A stretch of DNA of 64,000 bases from Bacteroides sp. (GTDB lineage: Bacteria > Bacteroidota > Bacteroidia > Bacteroidales > Bacteroidaceae), in NCBI GenBank assembly GCA_017621035.1, contig JAGATY010000050.1:39979-103978 (forward strand), read 5' to 3'. Shown here one piece after another: positions 18,900 to 26,408 of the stretch. The position numbers and the translations under genes were made by a program. The notes under the pieces are model-generated. The model saw only the letters and a list, made by a program, of their open reading frames with translations, had not been told where the DNA came from and ran no database searches. Within the stretch, counting starts at the first letter, position 1, and each line of letters starts with the position of its first letter.

Positions 18900-18941
18900 A
18901 CAAAACTCTCTACAAATGTGTTCTAATTAGGAGATTTTGTA

Positions 18942-18949
18942 TATATTTG
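18942..18949 (+). promoter_or_regulatory. -7 promoter box of the beta-barrel gene
   Basis: TATATTTG fits TAnnTTTG exactly and lies 29 bases ahead of the start codon. No clear TTTG was found 19-21 bases upstream, so the -33 element is weak. Confidence 0.55.
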
Positions 18950-18977
18950 TCGCGTAATTATTAAACACGTACTATTT

Positions 18978-19556
18978 ATGAAAAAGATTTTCACTGTATT
19001 ATTGGTAGCCGTATGCTGTATGTCTATGGCTATGCCAGCTCAAGCACAGCTCATCAAGTGGGGTGTCAAGGGTGGTGTAAACTTGACCAAAGTAGATTGG
19101 GACGGTGGTTATGAAGGAAACAAGGATAAAATGGCCGGCTTCTTTATCGGTCCTATGGCTGAGGTAACCATTCCGGTTGTAGGTCTGGGTGTAGACGCTG
19201 CATTGCTTTTCTCTCAGAAAGGCATCAAGGCAGATAGCGATGCCACCAAGCAATATGGTTTGGATATTCCCGTTAACCTGAAGTACACATTTGGTTTGGG
19301 CAGCATGCTGGGTATCTTTGTTGCAGCAGGTCCTGACTTCTACTTTGATTTCAAAGGTGAGAAAGAAGGCGTGGAGAAGAAGAAAGCACAAGTTGGCATC
19401 AACATTGGTGCCGGTGTGAAGCTGATTAAACACTTGCAACTTGGCGTAAACTACAACATTCCGATGGGTGACCACTTCTCTGTTTCAGACGGAACAAAGG
19501 CTATTATCAAAGGAAAAGATAAGACTTGGCAGCTTTCTGCTGCATACATCTTCTGA
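18978..19556 (+). CDS. Outer-membrane beta-barrel protein (PorT-like/OMP_b-brl fold)
   Basis: 192 residues. Signal peptide with cleavage near AQAQ (about 24). The mature chain alternates short amphipathic strands with glycine-rich turns, such as WGVKGGVNLTKV at the start, FVAAGPDFYFDFKG and GVNIGAGVKLIKHLQLGVNYN, and ends with WQLSAAYIF, an aromatic last residue needed for barrel insertion. It has the size of an eight-stranded barrel. The function is not known; its place right behind the type IX operon is suggestive, but it has its own promoter box and terminator. Confidence 0.87.
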   Translation: MKKIFTVLLVAVCCMSMAMPAQAQLIKWGVKGGVNLTKVDWDGGYEGNKDKMAGFFIGPMAEVTIPVVGLGVDAALLFSQKGIKADSDATKQYGLDIPVNLKYTFGLGSMLGIFVAAGPDFYFDFKGEKEGVEKKKAQVGINIGAGVKLIKHLQLGVNYNIPMGDHFSVSDGTKAIIKGKDKTWQLSAAYIF

Positions 19557-19592
19557 GATTAGTTTGTACTTGCTATAATTTTTTTTATTTTT

Positions 19593-19630
19593 CTCCTCTT
19601 ACTGCGTGATGCAGTGAGGGGAGTTTTTTT
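19593..19630 (+). terminator. Intrinsic terminator after the beta-barrel gene
   Basis: CTCCTCTTACTGC pairs imperfectly with GCAGTGAGGGGAG (to 19623), followed by seven T. It also lies directly after the stop of the convergent minus-strand gene. Confidence 0.85.
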
Positions 19631-19633
19631 ATA

Positions 19634-20032
19634 CTATTCCTGTGGCAACATAATCACCCGCTCATTCTCTTTTTCAAAGCGATAGTTGCCTCCCTTTTCA
19701 CTCAGTTCAAAGAGGGAAAGTTGCTCGGTGATGTTATCCACAATCATCAGTGCATTCTGTTCTGCAAAACGCTTTACCTCAATGGTGAAGGGCTCTTCGG
19801 TAATTCTTTGGTTACTAATCAGACTGTCGTTAAGATAGATGGAGGTGGAGTCTCCCACGAAGCCTTTGGTCAAAGTGATGGAGTAGCTCTGTGTGTAGTA
19901 TCGCTTACCATCCGGTTGCCAGCCCAGGCGCAGGCTTAAGTAAACAAAGATTACTACTACAGAAATGATGGCAAAAGCCAGGATGCCGTTTCCTATCATG
20001 AATTGCTTGTTGGTGTTCAGTCGATGTGCCAT
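19634..20032 (-). CDS. Single-pass membrane protein, function unknown
   Basis: 132 residues from MAHRLNTNKQF at 20032; the open frame continues upstream past a TACCTTTG promoter box (20066-20059 on the minus strand), so the shorter start is preferred. One membrane helix (about 12-35, LAFAIISVVVIFVYLSL) is followed by a periplasmic domain of about 95 residues with a beta-rich pattern (YSITLTKGFVGDSTSIYL...EPFTIEVKRFAEQNALMIVDN). I do not recognise the family. It is transcribed divergently from the dipeptidase-like lipoprotein gene. Confidence 0.75.
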   Translation of the reverse strand: MAHRLNTNKQFMIGNGILAFAIISVVVIFVYLSLRLGWQPDGKRYYTQSYSITLTKGFVGDSTSIYLNDSLISNQRITEEPFTIEVKRFAEQNALMIVDNITEQLSLFELSEKGGNYRFEKENERVIMLPQE

Positions 20033-20199
20033 ATGAAAAACATTTTTATAATCTGTAGCAAAGGTAGTTATTTTGCCGGCAGCAAGAAAAAGATAAAGAG
20101 AAAATGTGTAAATTGCCCTCAAATTCAGTACCTTTGCACCGTTTTTTGCGGAAAAGAATAGTAACGAGCCGAATAATCAACCCTAAAAGTAAAGATAAA

Positions 20200-20919
20200 A
20201 TGAAGAACAATCTCATCTTCTGTCTGCTATTTGTACTGCTTTGCAGCTGTGGCGGACAAAAAAACAATCAACAGAAAGAGGTAACTTGCGACACACTGGC
20301 AGTTGTAGAGAAAAGCCCCATGGCACACTTCCTGGACTCTATTGGTTTCCTGGACATTGCTGATGTGGACAGTACCATTGTTATTGATTTGATGTACACT
20401 CGCCCCGACAATTTTATGGGTGAGGTGCTTTACAAAGACCTGAACGAGGCTTACCTGCATCCGGAGGCTATGGAGGCACTGCTCAAAGCTAAACAGTTGC
20501 TGCAAGAGAAGCACCCCGATTACAACTTCATTATCTATGATGCCACTCGCCCGATGCGTATCCAACAGATGATGTGGGACATGGTGAAGGGCACCGAGAA
20601 AGATATCTACATCTCAGACCCGGCCAATGGCGGTGGCTTGCACAACTATGGTTTGGCTGTGGACATCAATATTCTTGATGGCGAAGGCAAGCCGCTCTCC
20701 ATGGGTACACCCGTAGACCACCTTGGCATTGAGGCACACATCGACAATGAGGCTCAACTGGTGAAAGAGGGCAAAATTACCGAGCAGGATGTGAAGAACC
20801 GCGAACTGCTGCGTGAAGTAATGCGAGGAGCAGGCTTCCGTACCATCAAGAGCGAGTGGTGGCACTTCAATCGTGTGAGCCGCGATGAAGCACGTGAGAA
20901 GTATCAGGTAGTCAGATGA
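20200..20919 (+). CDS. VanX-type D-Ala-D-Ala dipeptidase-like lipoprotein (M15)
   Basis: 239 residues from MKNNLIFCLLF at 20200; an open frame upstream overlaps the promoter box TACCTTTG (20129-20136). A lipoprotein signal ends LLCSC (lipid Cys about 17). The M15D metallopeptidase motifs are present: DATRPMRIQQMM (catalytic Arg), LHNYGLAVDINIL (zinc His and Asp), and SEWWHFNR (catalytic Glu, zinc His). The family hydrolyses D-Ala-D-Ala dipeptide. In Bacteroidales such enzymes are widespread and serve cell-wall turnover; there is no vanH/vanA neighbour that would point to glycopeptide resistance. The stop codon overlaps the next start (ATGA). Confidence 0.9.
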   Translation: MKNNLIFCLLFVLLCSCGGQKNNQQKEVTCDTLAVVEKSPMAHFLDSIGFLDIADVDSTIVIDLMYTRPDNFMGEVLYKDLNEAYLHPEAMEALLKAKQLLQEKHPDYNFIIYDATRPMRIQQMMWDMVKGTEKDIYISDPANGGGLHNYGLAVDINILDGEGKPLSMGTPVDHLGIEAHIDNEAQLVKEGKITEQDVKNRELLREVMRGAGFRTIKSEWWHFNRVSRDEAREKYQVVR

Positions 20920-22127
20920 TTCAACTCTCCGAAGACACTCTCCGCTTTATCAGTTGCCACCGCACCGAAGATGTGCGTACGTTGGCGTTGCAGGCCGGTC
21001 GATATCCTTTGGTAGACATGCCTGCCGCTCTTACGCAGATTGCAGGTTGGCAGGTAGCACGCGAGAAGGTTCCGACTTGGGCAGAAACGGAGGGCATCTT
21101 CTATCCTCGTCACCTCAGCATGGAGCAATGTTCGTCGGAACAGACGGCACGCTATAAAGTCGAGGTGTTGAGGCACTGTTGCGGGGAAAGCGTAGGTATG
21201 CGTTTTGTCGATCTCACCGGAGGTTTTGGCATCGACTGCGCTTTCCTCGCAGCTCTTTTTCCGGAGGCAACCTATGTGGAGCGACAAGAGGTGCTTTGCG
21301 AGGCTGCCCGTCATAACTTCCCGTTGCTCAATCTTTCCCACATCCGTGTCTGTCAGGCCGATGCCGTGGAGTTTCTGAAAGAGATGCCGCCGGTAGACTG
21401 GCTCTTCCTAGATCCTGCACGACGTGATGGACAAGGCGGAAAAACAGTTGCTATTGCCGACTGTGAACCGGATGTGGCTGCATTGGAAGAACTGTTGCTG
21501 CAGAAGGCCGGACACGTCTTGTTGAAACTCTCCCCTATGCTGGACCTCACACAGGCGCTTCACACCCTGCACCATGTGCACGAGGTTCACGTTGTGGCAG
21601 TGAATAACGAGTGCAAGGAACTGTTGCTGGTACTCTCGCCAAAGACTGCCCCGGCTGTTGCCGACGTACCTGTTCACTGTGTCAACCTTACCTCTCATGC
21701 CTCTTCCTCCCTCTGCTTTACCCGTTCACAAGAGCAAGAGACTCAGCCTCTTTATGCTGCTCGTCCGGGTGCTTATCTCTACGAACCCAATGCTGCCATT
21801 CTGAAGGCCGGTGCTTTCCGCACCCTTTCTGCCCGATATGAGGTGCAAAAGCTGCATCCAAACAGTCACCTCTACACCTCCGACACACCGGTGGTCAATT
21901 TCCCGGGCCGCTCCTTCCGGGTCACTGCCTGCTGTGGCTTGGGCAAGAAAGAGGTAAAACAGTTATTGGGCAATCTTCGTAAAGCCAATCTCACCGTGCG
22001 CAACTTTCCGGCAAGTGTAGCTGAATTGCGCAAGCGGCTGAAGCTCCAGGAAGGGGGCGATACCTACCTCTTTGCCACCACTCTCTCCACCGAAGAGAAA
22101 GCCCTACTCATCTGCGAACGTCTATAA
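20916..22127 (+). CDS. Class I SAM methyltransferase with THUMP-like/PG_1098 domain
   Basis: 403 residues. The middle has the SAM-binding motif FVDLTGGFGIDCAFLA (Gly-rich loop) and the motif IV-like DWLFLDPARRDGQG (DPPY variant DPAR), as in the PG_1098 family of predicted rRNA or nucleic-acid methyltransferases. The last 90 residues (from about 315, VNFPGRSFRVTACCGLGKKEVKQLL) match the ferredoxin-like/THUMP-like domain of that family. The target RNA is not known. It overlaps the dipeptidase gene by four bases, so translation is likely coupled. Confidence 0.88.
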   Translation: MIQLSEDTLRFISCHRTEDVRTLALQAGRYPLVDMPAALTQIAGWQVAREKVPTWAETEGIFYPRHLSMEQCSSEQTARYKVEVLRHCCGESVGMRFVDLTGGFGIDCAFLAALFPEATYVERQEVLCEAARHNFPLLNLSHIRVCQADAVEFLKEMPPVDWLFLDPARRDGQGGKTVAIADCEPDVAALEELLLQKAGHVLLKLSPMLDLTQALHTLHHVHEVHVVAVNNECKELLLVLSPKTAPAVADVPVHCVNLTSHASSSLCFTRSQEQETQPLYAARPGAYLYEPNAAILKAGAFRTLSARYEVQKLHPNSHLYTSDTPVVNFPGRSFRVTACCGLGKKEVKQLLGNLRKANLTVRNFPASVAELRKRLKLQEGGDTYLFATTLSTEEKALLICERL

Positions 22128-22181
22128 CCACTGCTCCTACCTTCCAACTTTATTCGCTTACGCTCATCAGCTTCGCAGTCC

Positions 22182-22230
22182 ACTTTCCACTTTCCACTTT
22201 CCACTTTCATCTTTCATCTTTCAACTTTCC
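22182..22230. repeat. Seven 7-bp repeats (ACTTTCC/TCTTTCA)
   Basis: Exactly seven heptamers in a row: ACTTTCC three times, then ACTTTCA, TCTTTCA twice and ACTTTCC. It lies 55 bases after the methyltransferase stop and is followed by CAAAGATA, a minus-strand TATCTTTG box pointing back towards the gene. Confidence 0.85.
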
Positions 22231-22309
22231 ACGCTGCAAAGATAGGGCGTCTGCTTGCAGTGGAAAAATGTTTTTGGCAAAAGCGTTAAACAGATTCCTC
22301 CTTCATTCC

Positions 22310-22384
22310 CCCCGACGGGTTCCGCCGCTCACGGGGGAACCCGTCGGGGAGGGAGGATTCTTTGCTTTGCTTTGCTTTGCTTTG
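22310..22384. repeat. Long hairpin followed by TTTGC pentamer repeat
   Basis: CCCCGACGGGTTCC (22310-22323) is a perfect inverted repeat of GGAACCCGTCGGGG (22336-22349); the stem is extended outward by TCCTCC/GGAGGA. It is followed at 22361-22384 by TTTGC four times plus TTTG. No gene crosses this point. Confidence 0.85.
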
Positions 22385-22428
22385 TGTACCAAAGTACGTT
22401 TTTCCTGCTTTTATGGGCCTTTAATGTT

Positions 22429-22476
22429 ACATTTATGGCCATTTCTGCCACATTTACCCCATTTTTGCTACATTTT
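22429..22476. repeat. Phased ACATTT motifs (10-11 bp spacing)
   Basis: CATTT begins at 22430, 22440, 22451, 22460 and 22471, a spacing near one helical turn. On the minus strand the motif reads AAATGTRGC. No coding potential is evident. Confidence 0.65.
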
Positions 22477-22617
22477 AGGGTGAAACAATCATACTGCTTA
22501 GGCAGATGATAACACTCCTTTGCCGGAAGATAAACTGCATCGTGTTGAAATATTGACAAGAATTTCGGTACAAAGAGTGAGAAAAACAGACTCTTACTCC
22601 CTACCAGCCCGGCATTT

Positions 22618-22705
22618 CTTCCACACTTGTACGGCATTTGCTCCACACAAGTGTCCAGCACGCTCCACACAAGTGTCTGATACGCTCCGCACAAGTGTGG
22701 AGCAA
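22618..22705. repeat. Four 22-bp repeats (GCTCCACACAAGTGT core)
   Basis: Units start at 22618, 22640, 22662 and 22684. The half GCTCCACACAAGTGT is conserved; the other seven bases vary. ACACTTGTGT-type palindromes lie inside each core. The last unit can fold on itself (GCTCCGCAC-AAGTGTGGAGC). Confidence 0.85.
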
Positions 22706-22828
22706 CCCTTGATAATCAGTGCATTATAAGCTATGCTTTTCTCTCTTCTTTTTTTACACTTCTGTCGATTCTTAAAATAAAAAATGGTGTCATCGCCCAT
22801 CTTCGCAAAATAAATTGTAAACACATTC

Positions 22829-22860
22829 TTTGTTCTTTTCTGGCTTTATACTTACTTTTG
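22829..22860 (+). promoter_or_regulatory. Strong promoter upstream of the XRE gene leader
   Basis: TTTG (22829-22832), 20-base spacer, TACTTTTG (22853-22860): a perfect Bacteroidetes promoter. The expected start is about 22866, right at the base of the hairpin listed next and almost 290 bases ahead of the XRE start codon. Confidence 0.8.
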
Positions 22861-22865
22861 CCGCA

Positions 22866-22912
22866 CTTTCCTGTCGGCCCGAAAGTAGGGGACAGGGAAG
22901 AGTATTTTTTAT
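22866..22912 (+). terminator. Promoter-proximal terminator-like hairpin (possible attenuator)
   Basis: CTTTCCTGTC (22866-22875) pairs with GACAGGGAAG (22891-22900) over 10 bp with one G-U; six T follow at 22905-22910. It would form as soon as RNA polymerase leaves the promoter. Confidence 0.6.
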
Positions 22913-22992
22913 TAGACGTTTACGAACGTAATCTTTCGGATTTAAACTTCGCACCTTTAACTCAGTAGAAAGATAACGCAACGAATCGTCCA

Positions 22993-23153
22993 CTATGTAT
23001 GTGCTTAATGAACAGATTGTAAGCGCAGCTGTTCTGCATATCCATATGGCGTGGGCCGACGTTGCTTATCTCTACTGAGGGGCAATGCGAAGGCCTAAAT
23101 CCGGGATAAGCAGATGTAGAACCCACGCTTTCGCGTATTAAGCCTGTACATAG
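22993..23153 (+). ncRNA. Structured RNA directly ahead of the XRE start codon
   Basis: Nested helices visible by eye: CTATGTA (22993-22999) with TACATAG (23147-23153); GCTTAAT (23003-23009) with ATTAAGC (23137-23143); hairpin GAACAG (23010-23015)/CTGTTC (23029-23034); GCGTGGG (23049-23055) with CCCACGC (23122-23128); TGCTTATC (23063-23070) with GATAAGCA (23105-23112). The result is a long rod with a large internal bubble, reminiscent of 6S RNA, but the outer helix ends only two bases before the XRE ATG, which favours a cis-acting leader. I cannot assign it to a named family. Confidence 0.6.
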
Positions 23154-23155
23154 CC

Positions 23156-23380
23156 ATGAAACCAATAGGCATACTTATCAGAGAAGAATTGGAACGACAA
23201 GAGCGCTCCGTCACTTGGTTTGCCCGTAAACTCTCCTGCCACCGAACCAATGCCTATGACATCTTTGCGCGTGACAATATAGACCTTACTCTCCTGTTGC
23301 GCATCTCCCGAATTCTGCGTCATAACTTTTTGAAAGACCTTTCTGCCGAGTTGGATGATGAATTTTATCCGGACTTGTAG
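23156..23380 (+). CDS. Small XRE-type HTH regulator
   Basis: 74 residues, made almost entirely of one helix-turn-helix domain: IREELERQERSVTWFARKL, the turn SCHRTN and recognition helix NAYDIFARDN, then IDLTLLLRISRILRHNF. Small stand-alone regulators of this kind (with the SCxRTN...DI turn) are frequent in Bacteroidales. No effector domain is present. The long structured leader and a promoter 290 bp upstream suggest control at RNA level. A palindrome-like ACGTT-TACG-AACGT near 22917 could be an operator. The downstream lipoprotein/barrel pair are candidate targets, inferred from position only. Confidence 0.85.
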   Translation: MKPIGILIREELERQERSVTWFARKLSCHRTNAYDIFARDNIDLTLLLRISRILRHNFLKDLSAELDDEFYPDL

Positions 23381-23549
23381 TAAAACTTACTACACCTTTG
23401 TCTTGTCTTCCACTACACCCCTTTTAAACAGCGTTTTATTATTCTCTCTACTTTTGCATTGATGAACGGAATGCCCTACTTTCTGAGAATGGGTGCCGCT
23501 AGTCAAGGCAATATTTTTTATTATTACTAATATTAAAACGAGAATTGTT

Positions 23550-25103
23550 ATGAAGAAAAATTTCATGATGACAGCAGTGCTCTTGGGTGCATTGACACTG
23601 GGCGCTTGCGTAGACGACAATGAATCTGCATCGGTAACAGCTGTGCGCAATGCAAAGGCTGAACAACTGATTGCGTTGGGTGAAGCTGCCAAGGCACAGG
23701 CTGAGGCTGCAAAGATTGAGGCTCAGGCTGCTGCCGAACTGGCTGCAGCTCAGGCTGAATACCAGAAGGCTTTGGCTGCTGCAGCACAAGCAGAAGCTGA
23801 ATATCAGGCAGAACTGACCAGACAAGCACAAGAAAAGTTTGCCATTGAGTTGGAGCAAATCAAGGCTGAGGCAGAAGCTGCCATTGCTGCTGCAAAGTTG
23901 GAGCTGGCAGAAAGTGAACAAACATTGCTTGATCAAGCTGATGAAAAACTGCAGGCTCTTTACTGGGAATATGCTGAAGCTCTGGGTGCCAGCGTTGATT
24001 ATCAAGATCGTAAAATTGAGTTGAGTAACCTGATTGCTCAGGCTCAGGCTGGTCTGACATCAGTTGAAGAGCAGACTGAAATTGCAGTTGCTTACTGGCA
24101 ACGTGAGATTGATATCCTGGAAGCAGAACTTGCTCTTTATGAAGAGTATGAAGGTGCTGATGTTGCAGAGCTGAAGAAGATTCGTAATGAAGCATACTTT
24201 GAATGGCAAAAGGCGCAAGATGTAAAAGCTCAGAAATACCAAGCACGAACAGAAGCACAAACTGCTCTTAGCACTGCTCGTAGCAATTTCTACTATTACA
24301 ACGAGTCAGATATCAAGACTGTACAAGCAACTGCAGCTTTGCGTGGCGAAAATGAATACAACATATCTTGGTATCGCGTTTTGGCAACAGAGTTTAAAAC
24401 TCTGGTAGAGAATGACTACACATCAGTATCTGCTCCTTATTATACATTGAAAGCTTCAGAAGTGGAAATCGCTAAGCAAGAATTGGAAGCGAATGTAACA
24501 TGGCGCAAAGAAACACTGGGTACAGAGTCAGATGATGAAACAAAATCTTCACTGTACGGTCAGCTGGCAAGCCAGGAAAAGCAAAAAGCTGCTGCTTTGG
24601 AGGCTGACGAAAATGCAGACGTAACTAGCTTTGACAATCAAATCGCTGTGTTGAAACTTCAAATTGAAGAGTGGAAACAATACTTGGCAGACGAAGAAGG
24701 TAAGTTGGCTGTATTTACTACCGCAATCGCTTCTTTCGAGGGTGAAGACCTGAAGGCTTACGATGCTGCTATTGCAGAACTGACAAAAGTAGCAGAAGCA
24801 TATGCTACCGCTTATGAAGAATATATGGTTGCAAGTGAAGCAGTAAATACCGCATATACTAAATATGAGGTTGCATACAATTTGGCAGACCAAGCTGATG
24901 TGCAAGGAATTATTGACAATCTGGAAGTAGAAATTCTTCAAGCAAAAGCTCAGCAAGGGGCTTGGAAGAATAAGGTAATCAACCAAGAAACAGCCATTGC
25001 CCAATATCAGGCAGAATTGGCTACTGTAGAGGCTCAATTAGCAGCTATTCAAGCTATCATCGACAACTTGAAGGCTCAGATTGATGCTGCTCTGGCAGAA
25101 TAA
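23550..25103 (+). CDS. Alanine-rich coiled-coil lipoprotein
   Basis: 517 residues from MKKNFMMTAVLLGALTLGAC at 23550 (an upstream ATG in the same frame gives no sensible signal). The lipobox LGAC puts the lipid Cys at about 20, followed by VDDNES. Almost all the rest is predicted coiled-coil: a very Ala/Glu/Gln-rich segment (about 35-130, heptads such as AEAAKIEAQAAAELAAAQ), a middle region with more aromatic residues (about 130-330), and a second coiled-coil to the end. It could form a long rod from the outer membrane into the periplasm. No enzyme motif or peptidoglycan-binding domain is seen. It is 37 bp ahead of a barrel gene, so the two are probably an operon. Confidence 0.85.
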   Translation: MKKNFMMTAVLLGALTLGACVDDNESASVTAVRNAKAEQLIALGEAAKAQAEAAKIEAQAAAELAAAQAEYQKALAAAAQAEAEYQAELTRQAQEKFAIELEQIKAEAEAAIAAAKLELAESEQTLLDQADEKLQALYWEYAEALGASVDYQDRKIELSNLIAQAQAGLTSVEEQTEIAVAYWQREIDILEAELALYEEYEGADVAELKKIRNEAYFEWQKAQDVKAQKYQARTEAQTALSTARSNFYYYNESDIKTVQATAALRGENEYNISWYRVLATEFKTLVENDYTSVSAPYYTLKASEVEIAKQELEANVTWRKETLGTESDDETKSSLYGQLASQEKQKAAALEADENADVTSFDNQIAVLKLQIEEWKQYLADEEGKLAVFTTAIASFEGEDLKAYDAAIAELTKVAEAYATAYEEYMVASEAVNTAYTKYEVAYNLADQADVQGIIDNLEVEILQAKAQQGAWKNKVINQETAIAQYQAELATVEAQLAAIQAIIDNLKAQIDAALAE

Positions 25104-25140
25104 ATTTTACTATTAACGGCATTCAACTAAAAGTAATAAT

Positions 25141-25914
25141 ATGAAGATAAGAAGACTTTTACTATTAGCCGTTATGCCCATGATGTGTCTTACTGCAGGT
25201 GCACAGGCTAAGTCCGGCAAGGATTTTGCACCCAAGAAAGGTGACTTCACTGTTGCGCTCACACTAGGATACAATAGCTACGCAAGCGTCTCGGCTCTGC
25301 CAACTTATCAGACCGATTATGAGGCCGCTGCACTCTCTACCAACTGGACAGACAAGAAACTGATGGTAGGATTTGAGGCAGGATGGTTCTTTAACGACTT
25401 GTGGAAACTTAATTTGGGTGGCGGTTTGAACTTCACGAATAATCCCGGTTATTCGGCAGTTCCCGGCACGATTGACTCCAATACCGACTACTCGGCAGAA
25501 GACTTGATGGGGGAAATCCCCAACTATCGCGCGGTAGCCGATGCCTACACGTTCTCATACAATGTGTTTGTAGGTGTCGATCGTTACTTCAAGGTGAAAC
25601 AAATCCCTAACCTGATGTGGTACACGGGCATCCGTGTAGGTGCAGCTTATGGTTTGAATGAGGTAAAATATGACGAGCCTGAGGCCATGGGCAAGTCAGT
25701 AGGCGAAACTTGGAATCTGCGCGCATCCCTGGCGATGGGCATCGATTACTACGTATTGCCGGCCCTCTACGTAGGCGCACAAATAGACCCCTTCTCTTAT
25801 ACGTACAACATGACCTCGTATAAGCCCCAGGAAGGTCTGAGCAACTTAGATGCCGATAGTCACAACTTCAACCTCTTGGCAGCCCCAACGTTGAAGGTAG
25901 GCTTCAAATTCTAA
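25141..25914 (+). CDS. Outer-membrane beta-barrel protein
   Basis: 257 residues. Signal peptide with cleavage near AGAQA (about 22). The mature part shows barrel strands such as GDFTVALTLGYNSY, LMVGFEAGWFFNDLWKLNLGGGLNF and LMWYTGIRVGAAYGL, and ends LLAAPTLKVGFKF with terminal Phe. It is of the general OmpA/OmpW-like barrel size (8-10 strands) with no periplasmic domain. It follows the coiled-coil lipoprotein by 37 bp and is closed by a terminator; the two may act together in the envelope. The function is unknown. Confidence 0.87.
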   Translation: MKIRRLLLLAVMPMMCLTAGAQAKSGKDFAPKKGDFTVALTLGYNSYASVSALPTYQTDYEAAALSTNWTDKKLMVGFEAGWFFNDLWKLNLGGGLNFTNNPGYSAVPGTIDSNTDYSAEDLMGEIPNYRAVADAYTFSYNVFVGVDRYFKVKQIPNLMWYTGIRVGAAYGLNEVKYDEPEAMGKSVGETWNLRASLAMGIDYYVLPALYVGAQIDPFSYTYNMTSYKPQEGLSNLDADSHNFNLLAAPTLKVGFKF

Positions 25915-25939
25915 GCACATCCCCCTTGTTTTAAAGAAG

Positions 25940-25975
25940 GAAGGGCATGTCTTCTCAGTAAGGCATGCCCTTTCC
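25940..25975 (+). terminator. Intrinsic terminator after the barrel gene
   Basis: AAGGGCATG (25941-25949) pairs with CATGCCCTT (25963-25971), followed by TTTCCCATTTTC. Confidence 0.75.
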
Positions 25976-26215
25976 CATTTTCTTTTTCACCCTTCTCTTT
26001 TCACTTATTACCCTTCTCTCTTTTCTCTTCTCCCATTTCCCATTTCTCTTCTTTTCCCAAATCCCCAAATCCCCAATATTGCCACTTTTTTTCAACTTCC
26101 TGATGTTATCTCCTTTTCATTTCTTATCTTTGCTCTCGCTAGGATAAGAAAGCAATACACTAAAACAAAAACATTATGAAGACAAACTTAGAATTACCCC
26201 CAAGAGATACCAACT

Positions 26216-26262
26216 CCGTATCAATGCCGTACCAACTCCGTATCAAGTCCGTTCCTAAGGAT
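26216..26262. repeat. 11-bp periodic repeat CCGTAYCAANN, copy 2
   Basis: CCGT begins at 26216, 26227, 26238 and 26249, exactly 11 bp apart. Unit and tail (CCGTTCCTAAGGA) resemble the copy at 5171-5227. Confidence 0.85.
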
Positions 26263-26408
26263 CGAACAAAACACAAGGCTGACATTCCGCAGACAGGCTG
26301 CGAATTTAGGGCTGTCTGTAAGCACCTCAACAGTTTCTTTCTATCCCTCCCAAGATTCCGACAAGAGTGGAGGCTGTTGGTTCTAATACATACGTCAGTT
26401 CGGTAGAT

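Noticed and set aside
20200-20919. VanX-like protein as glycopeptide resistance gene
   Set aside because: No vanH, ligase or two-component genes beside it, and such lipoprotein dipeptidases are ordinary in this group.
22255-22694. Small open frames on both strands across the TTTGC repeat, considered as phase-variable genes
   Set aside because: No signal peptide, domain or sensible start; they also cross a 14-bp hairpin and the helical-phase motifs.
22618-22705. 22-bp array considered as a CRISPR
   Set aside because: Repeat plus variable part is only 22 bp, there is no leader, and no cas gene is in the window.
26176-26406. 76-codon open frame behind a TATCTTTG box
   Set aside because: It runs through the 11-bp repeat and its protein mirrors the repeat; no homology features. 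A short expressed peptide is not excluded.
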